Part shown: positions 11,918 through 24,600 of the stretch, piece after piece | Numbering within the stretch: position 1 is the first letter of the stretch | How the letters are laid out: the number at the start of each line of letters is the position of its first letter | Assembly (NCBI GenBank): GCA_029379385.1 | Contig: CM055608.1 | Span: 19,652,350-19,716,349 of the forward strand | Direction of reading: 5' to 3' | Length of the DNA: 64,000 nucleotides | Source: Quillaja saponaria | Taxonomy: Eukaryota; Streptophyta; Magnoliopsida; Fabales; Quillajaceae | Notes under the pieces: model-generated | Database searches by the model: none | What the model was told of the DNA's origin: nothing | What the model saw: the letters and a program-made list of their open reading frames with translations, nothing else | Made by a program: the position numbers and the translations under genes

Positions 11918-13143
11918 AATTCTTATTTTAAATTTTTGGCTTCTTTACAATTGTTTCATATGATTTGCATAAGTTGTCTTTCTGAGTTGCATAACATAGT
12001 ATAGCTACTTGGAGATCCATTATCACCATGGGGTTGAATCATAAAAATCCAAACACCAAATCACTTTAAAACACTAAAGAATTTTTTTTATACCCAATTG
12101 TGGTTAAAAGGAAAATAAATTACACATTCTTTGGAGATTCAACAATAAAATTACTGAATTTGAATGACAGAAATAGTAATATTAATACAAAAGTTTACAT
12201 AATTATATTTGAAGACTTGAATTTGGAAGTCTACAAACTTATTTATGTTTTATTTTTTATAACAGGTACCTTAATTGTAATGGTACTTGTTAGGCTAACA
12301 AGAATTAGATTGTTTATTTTTTCTTTTTTCTTAATTCTTATTTAAAATTTTTGGCTTCTTTACAATTGTTTCATATGATTTGCATAAGTTGTCTTTCTGA
12401 GTTGCATAACATAGTATAGCTACTTGGAGATCCATTATCACCATGGGGTTGAATCATAAAAATCCAAACACCAAATCACTTTAAAACACTAAAGAATTTT
12501 TTTTATACCCAATTGTGGTTAAAAGGAAAATAAATTACACATTCTTTGGAGATTCAACAATAAAATTACTGAATTTGAATGACAGAAATAGTAATATTAA
12601 TACAAAAGTTTACATAATTATATTTGAAGACTTGAATTTGGAAGTCTACAAACTTATTTATGTTTTATTTTTTATAACAGGTACCTTAATTGTAATGGTA
12701 CTTGTTAGGCTAACAAGAATTAGATTGTTTATTTTTTCTTTTTTCTTAATTCTTATTTAAAATTTTTGGCTTCTTTACAATTGTTTCATATGATTTGCAT
12801 AAGTTGTCTTTCTGAGTTGCATAACATAGTATAGCTACTTGGAGATCCATTATCACCATGGGGTTGAATCATAAAAATCCAAACACCAAATCACTTTAAA
12901 ACACTAAAGAATTTTTTTTATACCCAATTGTGGTTAAAAGGAAAATAAATTACACATTCTTTGGAGATTCAACAATAAAATTACTGAATTTGAATGACAG
13001 AAATAGTAATATTAATACAAAAGTTTACATAATTATATTTAAAGACTTGAATTTGGAAGTCTACAAACTTATTTATGTTTTATTTTTTATAACAGGTACC
13101 TTAATTGTAATGGTACTTGTTAGGCTAACAAGAATTAGATTTT
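11918..13143. repeat. 415-bp unit in three near-identical tandem copies
   Basis: Copies begin at 11918, 12333 and 12748, exactly 415 bp apart; the third ends at about 13143, where flanking sequence diverges after AAGAATTAGATT. Comparison by eye shows only isolated differences, for example GAAGAC changed to AAAGAC in copy 3 and small T-run length changes. Each copy holds a 78-81-codon open frame, but it starts from GTG and resembles no protein I know, so I do not call it a gene. Near-identity implies recent amplification, or an assembly artefact. Confidence 0.9.
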
Positions 13144-13549
13144 TTATACAATTAAAAAATAGTTAGTCATAATTTCAATGTCATATAACAAATAATCAGT
13201 TATTTAAAAAAGTTAAGATAATTCCTAAAACTTACTAAAAAAAAATCCTTTTAAAACCACAGAACTATGAAAATTTTACCCTCTCAACAGAAAACTTGGA
13301 GGAACAACTTCAGTTAGTGATGTAAAATGTGCAAGTACAATATTGTTGACCAAGCAAATATTTTTATTTGCTTCCTTTTTTTTGTCTAGAAGGTACAAGA
13401 CTAATGATCTAAACCATCAGGGATATCTAATTGACTGCTTATCTTCAAAAATATCAAAGTCTGCTTAAATCTCCAATATCAGAGAAGGAGGGTCATTATA
13501 CATGTCAAAGTAGGCAACACCAGCGTTATGTATCGGCAATAAAGCATAT
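13144..13549. other. Spacer between tandem array and WNK fragment
   Basis: AT-rich sequence with no gene recognised. The part from about 13390 may be a continuation of the decayed kinase locus on the minus strand, but I cannot align it to a known domain. Confidence 0.4.
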
Positions 13550-13760
13550 ACTTGAAACCATCAATAAGAGAAGATCATAGGCTGAAGGTCTTGCCCTTGG
13601 CAGTCCCATCACCTATGCATGCACTTACCAATGAATATCTCCACCTCCGGATCAGTGACTTCGTTCAAAGACTGGGGCTTTACTCCTGTTGTCACCTTTT
13701 TCTATATCTTGGCAACACCGTCATAACATTCACTTTATGGTAATCTCATTGTATCACCTT
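13550..13760 (-). pseudogene. WNK-type protein kinase fragment (decayed)
   Basis: The minus strand reads (Y)P*SEC, VAKI*KKV, then KVTTGVKPQSLNEVTDPEVE, IFIGKCM, and after a frame change RPSAYDLL. This is the C-lobe end of plant WNK (with-no-lysine) kinases, where the normal pattern is YPYSEC, IYKKVTSG, KP.SL..V.DPEV..FI.KC and RPSA.(D/E)LL. Two conserved tyrosine positions are stop codons, and at least two frame changes occur between 13550 and 13640. It is therefore a relic of a serine/threonine kinase gene, with no kinase ATP site in the window. Neighbouring plus-strand open frames over the same bases are shadows. Confidence 0.72.
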
Positions 13761-14199
13761 AAATTTCTTCAAAAAGACAAAATAATTAAATAATTTTTAC
13801 ATCAATGTCAATTTACTTTCTATTCTTCCATTTATTTTTTTTTTCAATCCAAGCATTAGAGAAAATCCATGTGTAACAAATTACAATGTCCACAATTTTT
13901 TTCTATTCAGAAGAACATGCTACTCAACAAAACTTCGAGAAAAGTTGAAAGGAGAAAGCATTCGGTTGTAAACCTAATGGAATCAAAAGACATCAGTACA
14001 TGAAAGCAAGCATTGGCTCTCTACTCTCTATTCCATTGATTTTCTTCATCACGCCCAGCACAACGCCCATTTTCAATTTGCCGCCAATAAGGGTTCACTG
14101 AAAGAAAGCAATCGAAATGCAACTGAATAGCTATCCAATAGAACTTAGAATGGAAAACTCAACATGATTTATTGTAATATTATATATATATATATAGAA

Positions 14200-14938
14200 A
14201 AATCCTAACATACACCACTATAGGTGGATACTTAAGTTCCATGTATTTTTGACAAGAATTAAGAAAATACGAGATAGAATTGCATAATAAGAAAAAAAAA
14301 AAAAAAAAAGACTAAATGTTTAATTCTTTTTAGCTAAAGATTTTTACATCCATGCCTTGGTGTCGGAATTCTTATTTGGACAAGCCTTGTGTCAACATTC
14401 AGATGACATGGGCTTTAACAAGCTCTGGTTATGACCACAAATGGGGGCATCAACAATGACACAAATGCTAACTACCACCAACACCATGGAAATCAAACCA
14501 AATACATTTTATAATTGGATTTTAATCTTCTAGAACGAACGACTATTACTATCCTTCCAAATTTCATTGAAATTCCATTCTAATAATAAGTTAGTGAAAG
14601 CCATGAGAAACCCAAGCTTGACATCTCTGTTAATGGAAATTGGGAGAGCCATGTGAGAGGTGACAAGGATAGTTAATGGAGTTTAGGAGAGCCACGAGAG
14701 AGGTGAGGAGGATAGAGAATGACAGTTGTACAAAATTAAAATCTTGGCCGATGAAGAAAAATAACATAGGGATTTTTCTAGGATATGATGAAATAACTTG
14801 GATTTTGGATCTTTTAATAAATTTATTAAAATGTCCTCTATTTTAATGTAGTTATTAAAAGAGAATATTAGATTTTTTTTGTCCATCTCAAAAGTGAATA
14901 TTGATAGCATTCACTTACAATAGTGTATGTTAGGATTT
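14200..14938. mobile_element. ~740-bp non-autonomous element with ~26-bp terminal inverted repeats
   Basis: The left end (from 14200) reads AAATCCTAACATACACCACT. The right end (up to 14938), reverse-complemented, reads AAATCCTAACATACACTATT, so about 17 of the first 20 bases pair exactly and the match continues weakly. An (AT)n tract abuts the left end. No convincing target duplication was found, so the superfamily is unassigned. The interior (about 14340-14700) is less AT-rich than the ends and might be captured sequence. No coding capacity is recognised. Confidence 0.55.
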
Positions 14939-15530
14939 AAGCCCTTTTATAGGCTAACAAAACCCTAACTGCAACGGTCAGCCAATACAATGACTCAAGC
15001 AGAAACAACATAGCCAACATCTAAACCATAAATCAGTAATTACTAAAACTCCCAGATTTTTTACCCATATCAGTTGCAAAAATTGGGATTTTCTATTCAG
15101 AACCCAAATGACACCAGAAGGCCGATGAGGTGCAAATTTCTTAATGCACTTCTCAATCAGGATTTCCCCCTTAGTGTGATCTAAAACCACTAAGTTAACC
15201 ATGGTAATCAAGTCGCTTGATCAAAACCTTTCCTAGTCCATGACACTTAACAGCATCAAAAAAAGGCATCAAATCTACACCATGCATGGTTACCAACATG
15301 TATAGCCTACTACTTGATACATGGGCTATCCAGGTTTGATCAATGCTGCCAATCTTCATTTTTATTGGCAGAAAATCTTTCAAAACCATACTAGGGATAG
15401 TGTCATGAGTGCCTTAGGCAGCCTTTGTGACATCAGTCAGAAATTGCATCATTGATTGAAATCTTTAAGACTCATAGTTTAACACTATGCACAAGGTTGA
15501 TAACCTTGTAGTATACTTGCAAGCCAAACA
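14939..15530. other. Downstream flank of ZPR1; unrecognised minus-strand frames
   Basis: Two overlapping minus-strand open frames (15195-15389 and 14978-15211) read well (for example GSIDQTWIAHVSSSRLYML and APHRPSGVIWVL) but match no family I recognise. They could be a decayed gene remnant or chance. Nothing else is seen. Confidence 0.3.
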
Positions 15531-15550
15531 GTGTGCTAGTTCAATTTCAT

Positions 15551-15556
15551 TTTATT
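15551..15556 (-). promoter_or_regulatory. Candidate poly(A) signal of ZPR1
   Basis: The minus strand has AATAAA about 110 bp downstream of the ZPR1 stop codon (15666-15668), a normal 3' UTR spacing for plants. Confidence 0.5.
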
Positions 15557-15665
15557 GTTACTTCCCCCTTCCTGTGTCGAACTAATAGATAAATTCTTTC
15601 TTCTCAGGAAGGGAGGGAGGGGGGTGGAAGAAGGCAATGATTATGATAAAGTTTTACCATTCTAT

Positions 15666-18600
15666 TTACTCCTTGACACCGCTACTTGCCGATCCATAAG
15701 CTGCATCCGCAGAAGAGGTGTCAATATCATTCAGACCCAATTCCTCGTTCTGCTCCCATGATCTTTCATATTCCTCAACTAGAGATACCAGTAACAATAG
15801 CATCACAAAGGACAGATAAAAGATAAGTATACTGGATACAGGCAGCAGGCAACCAGATGTCTAACAGTTAAAAGAAATGATACCATAAATTAGAAATGAT
15901 CATACACTAAGCTGATCATACCCACTTCTCACTTAGAAATGATACCGAGGAAACAAATCGACAATGTTTTAAGAACATCAATTAGACACGTAAATGTACA
16001 TTATTTAGAATATATTTGGCAGTTGGACTGGCAAATCACCATAAAAAAGGAAGAAGTTTGTAAACCCCAGGCTCTGGACCTACCTAAAAATGAAAGTATT
16101 CATTCCACAAATTATTTGTTAATGACATGTTGTCCCGTGTATATGCTTCTCTTTCATTTCTATACAGGTTAGAGCTGGTCCGCTGGGCTACACAAATGCT
16201 TAATGAAATTCATAGGGGTAACAGAATACACTTCCAAACCTCAGAGAAAGTCTTTGTATTTATACAAGTATAAAAACTACACAAGTAATTTACACATATT
16301 ATGATAGAACCAAATATTAATTTAAAGAGATATTTGCCTGGATTAGAAGATGCTTACTGGGCACCACAACCTAAGTCAATGCATTGATTCCCATGGACTG
16401 CACTAATGTTATATTTTAGTTCTTTTTGTTACAAAACATGGATAAGTCATCATCTCAATGACTTGAACCCATGGAAGCAGAACTTGAAATAAACCACCAA
16501 AGAGTAAGGAACAAACCAAGACTTTCTCATACACTGCAAATCATACAATAGGAAACACACTTAGTATAACTTAATAAGATTGGTAAAAACTTACATGTTA
16601 ATTGGTGATCATCTTTTAGATCGTCAGTCACAGGAGCAATAAAAGAATTTGCTAATGCATCATCAAGAATTAAAGTCCAAGGATCTCCCAAGCTAAGAAG
16701 CTGCAAATAATCAAAATGAAAGAAATATAACTAGGTGAAAAACAGTAGCTAAACGTTAGAAGAAACAAAATCAGACCCTTAATTAGTCAGGAAGTTAAAG
16801 AATGTATAATGATTAATGGCTTTTTGATATGGTTATTAATTGTCCAGAAAGCATATTATAGTAAAGTTTGCATGAAATGTAGTAGGTTTGGAGAACACAT
16901 TCTGGAAACAGTTTGTTGAAAAAATAGTTTAGTGCAACTATTGATGTTTGTCCATGTTGGAATTATATATTAATATCTCTCACAAAAGTAATTCAATTAC
17001 AAACCCCACAAATATTCTTAGATGAAAATAACATAAAACATAGCTTCAGAGATGCTCAAAGTGCATTAATTACTTAAACTCTTTCACTTTCATTTTATGT
17101 TCCCTATCTCAAACAAGTATACAACAAGAAGCCTAATCCCAATCATTGGGGTTGTTGGCTAAATGGATCCTCAAAAAGCTAGTTGGTATCCTCTACGTGA
17201 ATTCTTTTCCTCCATTTATTTTTATCCATAGCTAAGTGCCTTTTATAATTTTGTCTTTACTCAACAGCTCTACCTACATGTTTTTTTAGTCCTCCTCTAG
17301 TCTTCTTTGGTATACTGGCCTGGATCTTCTCACATTTTCTTAAGTGATTCTTCTTCACCTTCTCTCCAATTAGAGCTACACCTACGTTAGACCAAATAAC
17401 TCCATTTCTTATCCTATATTTTCTTGTATTACCGAACAAACACCCTCAACATTCTCAGCTCTGCGGTGCACATTTTCTTAACATGTCACTTCTTGACAGC
17501 CCGACACTTTGTGCATAAAGCATAGCAGGGCATATGACAGTTATATAAAATTTACCTTATAGCTTGAAGGGTATCCTACGATAACGCAACTCCCGTTTCT
17601 CCATTTCAGCCAACATGTTCTACTTCTATGTGAAAATCCTCTTCTATTCTCCGTCATGTTGAAATATTTATACAAGATACCTAAAGTGCCCATTAGTGGG
17701 AATCTCTTAAATCACGAGGCTAAGTAAAACCTTCACTCCATCTACTCAATTTTAGTTCTACTTAATCTATAGCCTCTAGATTTAGGACTGAAGTTCTAGT
17801 TTAGAGGTGACCTTGGAACCAGTTTCCCAAATCCCAACTAAAACTATATCATCCACGAAAAGTATGCACAAAGGGACCTCATCCTGTATATGGCTAGTAA
17901 GTCCATCTAGCACCATTGCAAAAAGGAAAGGGCTTAAAGCATATCCTTGGTGTAAATATATTGTAACAGGAAAATATATCAGCCTCCTGATCTACTAGTT
18001 CTCACATTAGTCACTACTCCTTCATACATATCCTTAGTCTTTACTATAATTGATAGGATAGGTACACCTTTCTTTTCCAAATGCCACCACAGAAGCTGTC
18101 TCTAACAAGTAGTTCAATCAAGAGACAGCAAACCCAATGTAAATGGTATGGGAACTTTACTAAGAACATAAATAAAGGTTTGTATGCATGCATATTGACA
18201 AAAGCACATCCAAAGGTAGCAGAGGTGTATCTGAGTTTGGTTCATTTTAATGCTCGTAAGTCTTAGACATGTTAATATGATTTTAGGACGAATGGACACA
18301 TGAAATTCAAACTATCAAACCGGCGGTAGCTCTAATGACACTGTAGTTCTTTGGAGCTTTAGCTTCCAATAATGCAGAACATACAAATACACACAGACAC
18401 ACATGTATTTATACATAGAGAGACACTGATGGATAATCTTGTCTGCCTGAAAGCAGGACTAGCTATGGTACCTTGTTTAACTTTTCTGTGAAGTCTTTCC
18501 ACTTGCTTCTTTTATGTTCATCAAGGCTATCTCCAAAAGTAAATCCATGCACCCTCTCGAGACCTGCACATGCAAATCATACAATCATATATGAAGTACT

Positions 18601-21600
18601 TATATGCCTACAATAAACTGCTACCAATAAGGAAACAGGGCAGAGACTGCAATAACATTAGATGCAGAGAGGAAAACAAAATTAGCTGCAATGAGAAATA
18701 TAGATCCCTCTTCTGGGCAGTTCCATAAGGGATGCATGAGAATGACGTTACTTGTCTCGTGAATTGCCAACTCTGTCAATTTGCATTTCAAGAGTTACTA
18801 GTTCCTTTTTAATACAATCCAGCCAACTCATAAGACAAACAAAACTCCAGGGAAAGTGATAGACAATGAAGTAATAGAATTTAGAATGTATAATTTAATT
18901 GTGTTTAAATTGAAATATTAGAATTACGGATAAAATTAGTAATATTTTAGAATAATTAGTTATTAGTTTTGTTTTTATTAGGACTCTAGATTTATCTTTA
19001 TGTTATTAGGGTTTCCATTAGGACTCTTAAGTATTTATCTTTTATGCTATTAGGGTTTTCTACAAAATCTATATAATGACCCCTAATGCTACATTGTAAA
19101 GAAGTTTTGAAGAATTAAAAAACTATTGCCTTTCGATTGCCTTTAGATTGCCTCTTCGATTTGTCTTTCGATTGTATTTACAATTGGTCCTGCATCACTT
19201 GGTATCAAAGCTTAGGCTCATGTCCCGTTGAAAAACACAAATCCACTGCAGTTCGCTATTGCCGCTGCCATCAAAGGTATCAGAATCTTGATCTGAGACC
19301 ACCAAAATGCTCAGAAACTCGCGATCTACCTATCCCCAAAGGTTGAAAGCCATAAGCCGCTCAGAAGTGCCTGAAAACCCCACCCAACACCGCCTCCATT
19401 GCCAAACACCATTTCTCGGCATCAAACCCTCTGACCAACACTTCCACTAGAATCAAAGTTTCCCGTTCTACAATTCACCCAAAAACTCACAGCCAAAAGA
19501 CACCAGAGAGCCTCTCATGCATGGACAACTGCCTATTGCAGCCGTCCTCCGCCGACAACCACCACCAAAAATAATTCACTGGATCCCTGATCCAACACCG
19601 CTAGAGAGCCCGGAAGCCGCTAATCTACAAAACCTCCTAACCTTCACCTCCAAACTTCTTAGGATGCGCCGCCATCCTTGGTCCCAGCTGCTACCACCTC
19701 TAACCTGTTTTCAGAACAGAATCAACCAGCTTCAATCTCGACTCCGACCCGTTTCAGCTATCCAGATCCGTACCTAACTTTTAGACGCGAACCCTTTGTG
19801 AGCTATAAAATAACCCAACCCACTTCAGCCTATCCATGACCCAACCTTCCCCATCCATCCGGTCCTAGCCGCTGCCACTTCCAACCGTTTCCAGAACAAA
19901 ACCAACTAGTTCAATCTCAACCCAACCCGTTTCAGCTATCCAGACTCGCGACCTAACTTCCAGACCCGAACCCAAATTTGTGACCCATAAAATAACCCAA
20001 CCTGCTTCAGCCCATGCATGACCCAACCTTCCCCATTTATCTACCTCACTTATAACTAGTGACCAAACCATTTACTTGGCCCAGCCCCAAACCCAAATTC
20101 CAACCCAACGCTACCTTAGCCACAAGCCCAACCAGCCTGTGTCAAAAAAAAACATTGTCACCTAAGGTTTCTCAACGTCCTGAGTTCAATTCTGAGATTC
20201 ATTTCGTCAAATTCGGCTCAGAAATGTATGTTTTGATATGGTATGTTTTCTTAAATACATATATGTCTCCCCGAACTTACTAATCTTGACTTCTTAAGAG
20301 ATAGCTAAGAGATGTCGAGTTGAATGCTCCAAGGAATGCAATAAAGAACTCATTACATGTGTGAAAGTTAGAGAGAGAGAGAGAAAAAGAAAACCAAGTA
20401 TTTGTGAGTAAAAATTAGGAGTATAGCCTTCACATTAGTGTTGTATTTATATTATATGAACGTGTGCTTTACAACCTAAATCAATGCTAGAAATAAGGAA
20501 ACCAACTAAATAGACTAAGTAGGAAAACTCTATATAAAGAAACTATTCAATTATTCCGACAACATGAAGTTCAACAAGCTCTAAAAATAGTTGAAAATGC
20601 ATTGTTTGAAGTAAAACAATCATGGCATGAAGTGAAAGAATGCCTAAAGCAATGCATTGATTCAAGACATATGAATTGTCTTCATAAGAAATTATTGAAC
20701 CTTTGGTTGATATTTGAGATATTCAAGAGTCAATTATGCAAAATACAACCAAAACAAAAACACCAGAACCAATACAAGTTCAGGTTGCTGAAAAAATTCC
20801 ATTTTGAAGACACTACACCTCGTTTGAATGTCAAGCATATTGAATTTGTCATACCATTGGAGTTTTAAATGTTTGAAATTCTAGACAATTTTTTTTGCCA
20901 ATTTTTTGCCGGCACTACTAAAGACCTTGTTGCAAAATGTTAGACTCTCATTCTCTCTTATTTCAAAACTCAAGATAGAGTTTTTTTTTCCAACCAATGG
21001 AAAATGATAAAGAACGAAGTAATAGAATTTAGGATATATAATTTAATTATATAAATTATGTAATATTAGAATTAGGGATAAAATTAGTAATATTTTAGTA
21101 TAATTATGAATTATTAGTTTTGTTTTTATTAGGACTCTAGAATTATTTTTATGTTATTAGGGTTTCCTTTTTATTAGGATCTAGGTATTTATCTTTTATG
21201 CTATTAGAGTTTTCTAAGAAGTCTATATAATGACCCCTCATGCTATATTGTAAAGAAGCTTTAAAGAATTAATAAATTGTTGTCTTGGATTGTCCCTTCG
21301 ATTATATATCAGAAAGATTTTCAAAATTGGCAATCCACGAGACAAGTAATGTCATTCTCATGCATCCCTTACAGAATTGTCCAGAATACAAATGAGAAAT
21401 AGCTAGGATCTGTTATGTTTCACTAGTACGTATCACATGCGCAGGTTGTAAAATAACATTGTATGTAACAAGTAAACTGTCTGGACAAGGACAACTTAGA
21501 AATCATGATACTTTAGTGACAAACAAATTGATAGGAGAAAATGAGTTGCAAATTCATTATTTTTGTACTTCTCGTCTTCCTTTTTCTTGTAATAAATGCT

Positions 21601-24600
21601 TCGTTGTAATAAAGAAATTAGAAACTTGGCAGCTAGAGCTGGGGGTGGCTATTCCATCTTCTTTCATTCAGGAAGTTACTCGAAAGAAGTATAAATGTTC
21701 AAGGGGTTGAAAGTTCTTCGTGAAGGTTCAACTATGACTTTAGATACTAAATGTCTCTTTTTCCTCAAACTTCATTAATTTCAATCCTTTTCATTTTCCA
21801 ACTCCTTGAAGGTCTTTATTTTTGTATGAGCTTTGTACATCAGCTATGCCAAATTGGTATAACTTAAAAGAATACTGGAAAAAAAAAATTAAAAAAAATA
21901 AATTCATACTCACTTTCACTTATTTTCGTAATCAAACCTTCGACAGTCGTAACAAGTCCTCCCAATGTGCCACTGCCAAGCTCCAAATCAAGGTCTGGAA
22001 CTTTTACACTAGCTGTATCAGACTAATTAAATGAGAATAACCTTTTGTCAGTTAATGTCTAATAATCCAACATAAAATGAATGCAACAATGATAAATGGA
22101 AAACGTAACACTACAATATACCAGAATACCATTAAAACTGCATGCAGTCATCACAATTATCATAAAAATAAAAAAATAAAAAAAAATCATTTTACTATGA
22201 TAAAATTTATAACTCTCTGGAGCTCATGTATAGTCATCTTTTAATTTTATATATGGAATGAAGTTGGAACCTCTTGTATATCTTCTTTTTCTTCTTCGTT
22301 TTTTTTTTCCTGTAAGTAATGATTGTATATTAAAAGAAAAAGGGTCATATCTTTGTATGCAAGATGGACATAAACATGCCACCAATGGCAAAAAACAAAA
22401 ACTACAAATTACAATTTAATCCATCTAAGAAACCTACAAGTGATCCAATGGAGTAAAATGATGAATAGACATCCATTAGAACCACATATGTAAAATTCAT
22501 CTAAGAAATCTCAATTTTGAGGAGAAAATTAGATGAAATGTTTGTAGAGATATACTCTTTAGTGATTTGGAGAGTATGGTTGGAATGTAATTAAAAGGAC
22601 TTTCCGTGATCATCGTCTTCTGTGGCATCTTCATTAAGATAAGATTGTCTTTTTTGCTTCCCTTCAATGTTCTATTTCAAAAACTTTTCAAGGTGTTCCT
22701 TCAGTAGAAATGCACTGTGATTGACGAGCATTGTTTTTTAATCTTGCATTTTTATTTATTATTTCTATTTTTATTTAAATGCACTTCTTGTCCTCTCTTG
22801 CACTCCTTTCTTTCTTAATAAAATTTATTTTTCTATAAAAAATGGTCCTCTTTGGTCTTCAGTTTTCCAAATGACACCTTCTAGTTATTGAAGATGAGAT
22901 TGTACATCTTTGAGAGAGAGCAAAGTCATTTCTACCAATTTCATTGATGACAGTAGAAAGCTGAGATGAAACCAAGAATTTATGGAGGGTTATTTCCCAA
23001 TTTCAATGGAAAGCTGAGATGAAACCAACGAATTGAAGGCATTAAATATTCACAATTATGGAGTGGCTATTGTCTAGAAATATTATGGCTAGGGAATAAT
23101 GATGGAAAATTTTCTAACGTAACTCACACAAGATTGATTTAGTAAAAATGTAGTTGTCAGCAAACAGTGAAATGGAGAATTTATATACTTTAAATAACCA
23201 AAATTTTGAGACTAGAAAAAGTTTAGACAAGAAACCAATTACAAGCCACACTTGGCAACAATATTAAGAATTTTAGTAGCCTTGGATTCATGAACAATAG
23301 TTCCTGAAAAAATCATTCTCTTTTACCATTCTATAATGAAGGCATAATAATTATAAATAAAATTTCTGATTGAGCAGAAATGTTGACAAAATCAATAGAC
23401 ATAGGTAAACAATTGTTGCGTCAGCTCCTAAATGGTATACAGTGTTCTGAAAATCAAACCAAAATCGTCAGGCTCATGCCAACTAGAAAACGACATATTA
23501 TTTGAATGCTAAGCGCACATGCCCAAGTTGGATGCTTACGTGATGAATGTGTCTTCTTTAAAGCATTGGCAAGCTACACCAACAGTAAAAATATCAATGT
23601 GTGGTTTCACACTTTTCCAAAAACTAAACAATCACATCAATATTTTATTTAAATCACATAATCTTCAAGTAATGAACTCCATTCAAACTTAAGTACATAT
23701 AACTCCTAAATTATATATAATTTTTATACTGAATGTACTAAATATCATAAATTTATTTATATGTTTTGGGGAATTTTATGATTTGGCTGTTCTTCTGGTG
23801 CCCTCAAATTTTACATTTGTGAAGTCGATTATAATTTCTGGTTTCTGTTCTTTTCGAGATGTTGAGGATAGCTTTCGATGGAATTTTTCATATGTTTATG
23901 GACCTGCATGTTATTGTTTGAGGGATGTGTTTGGGGCCGAGTTGGCAATAGTCAAGGCTTTTCAGGATGCTCCTTGGTGTTTAGGTGGAGACCCACAAAT
24001 TTATTATTATAGTGTGTGCATATGTCTCTTTCTCTCTACATCTGTATATATAAACTATGGTTGAACCTCTAACCCTGGTCAGTCTTAATCAACTATAGGT
24101 ATATTATAAAGTTCACCCAGAAAGGGACACCAACCTTTATCACATCACGGCTTAGATCATTGCCATGCTTCACATGGAGTGTAATTCTTTTTCCTTTTTC
24201 AGGAATTCGACCACCAGGTTTCAACTATAAAGGAATCATTAAAACAGAATTACTACCCATATCCAATAATGTGAAAAGTGCACATAATAAATTACCACAT
24301 ACCTCAGAGTTGCGGTAACCACAAGCATCACACGTGGATGCCATGACAATTACTTCTTGAAAGTATGGAATATCTGCATGCTCTTAAGCTCAACTAATAC
24401 ATACAACACAAATGCTGAAAAAAAGTTACATACTAAGAACGTATTGTTTTATATTAATATCTTCCTTATAACCTTGCTAATACTAAATATGAATGGTTCC
24501 AGCCGACACATTTTAACTATAATGATCACTTTCTTGGAAGCAGATACAGCAAATACTATCCCATGTAATAATTATCCAATTGATTTTTTCACTCTCTTAG

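Noticed and set aside
12100..13166. Three identical ~80-codon frames in the 415-bp units as a gene family
   Set aside because: They start at GTG rather than ATG, are AT-rich low-complexity peptide, and exist only because the DNA unit is repeated.
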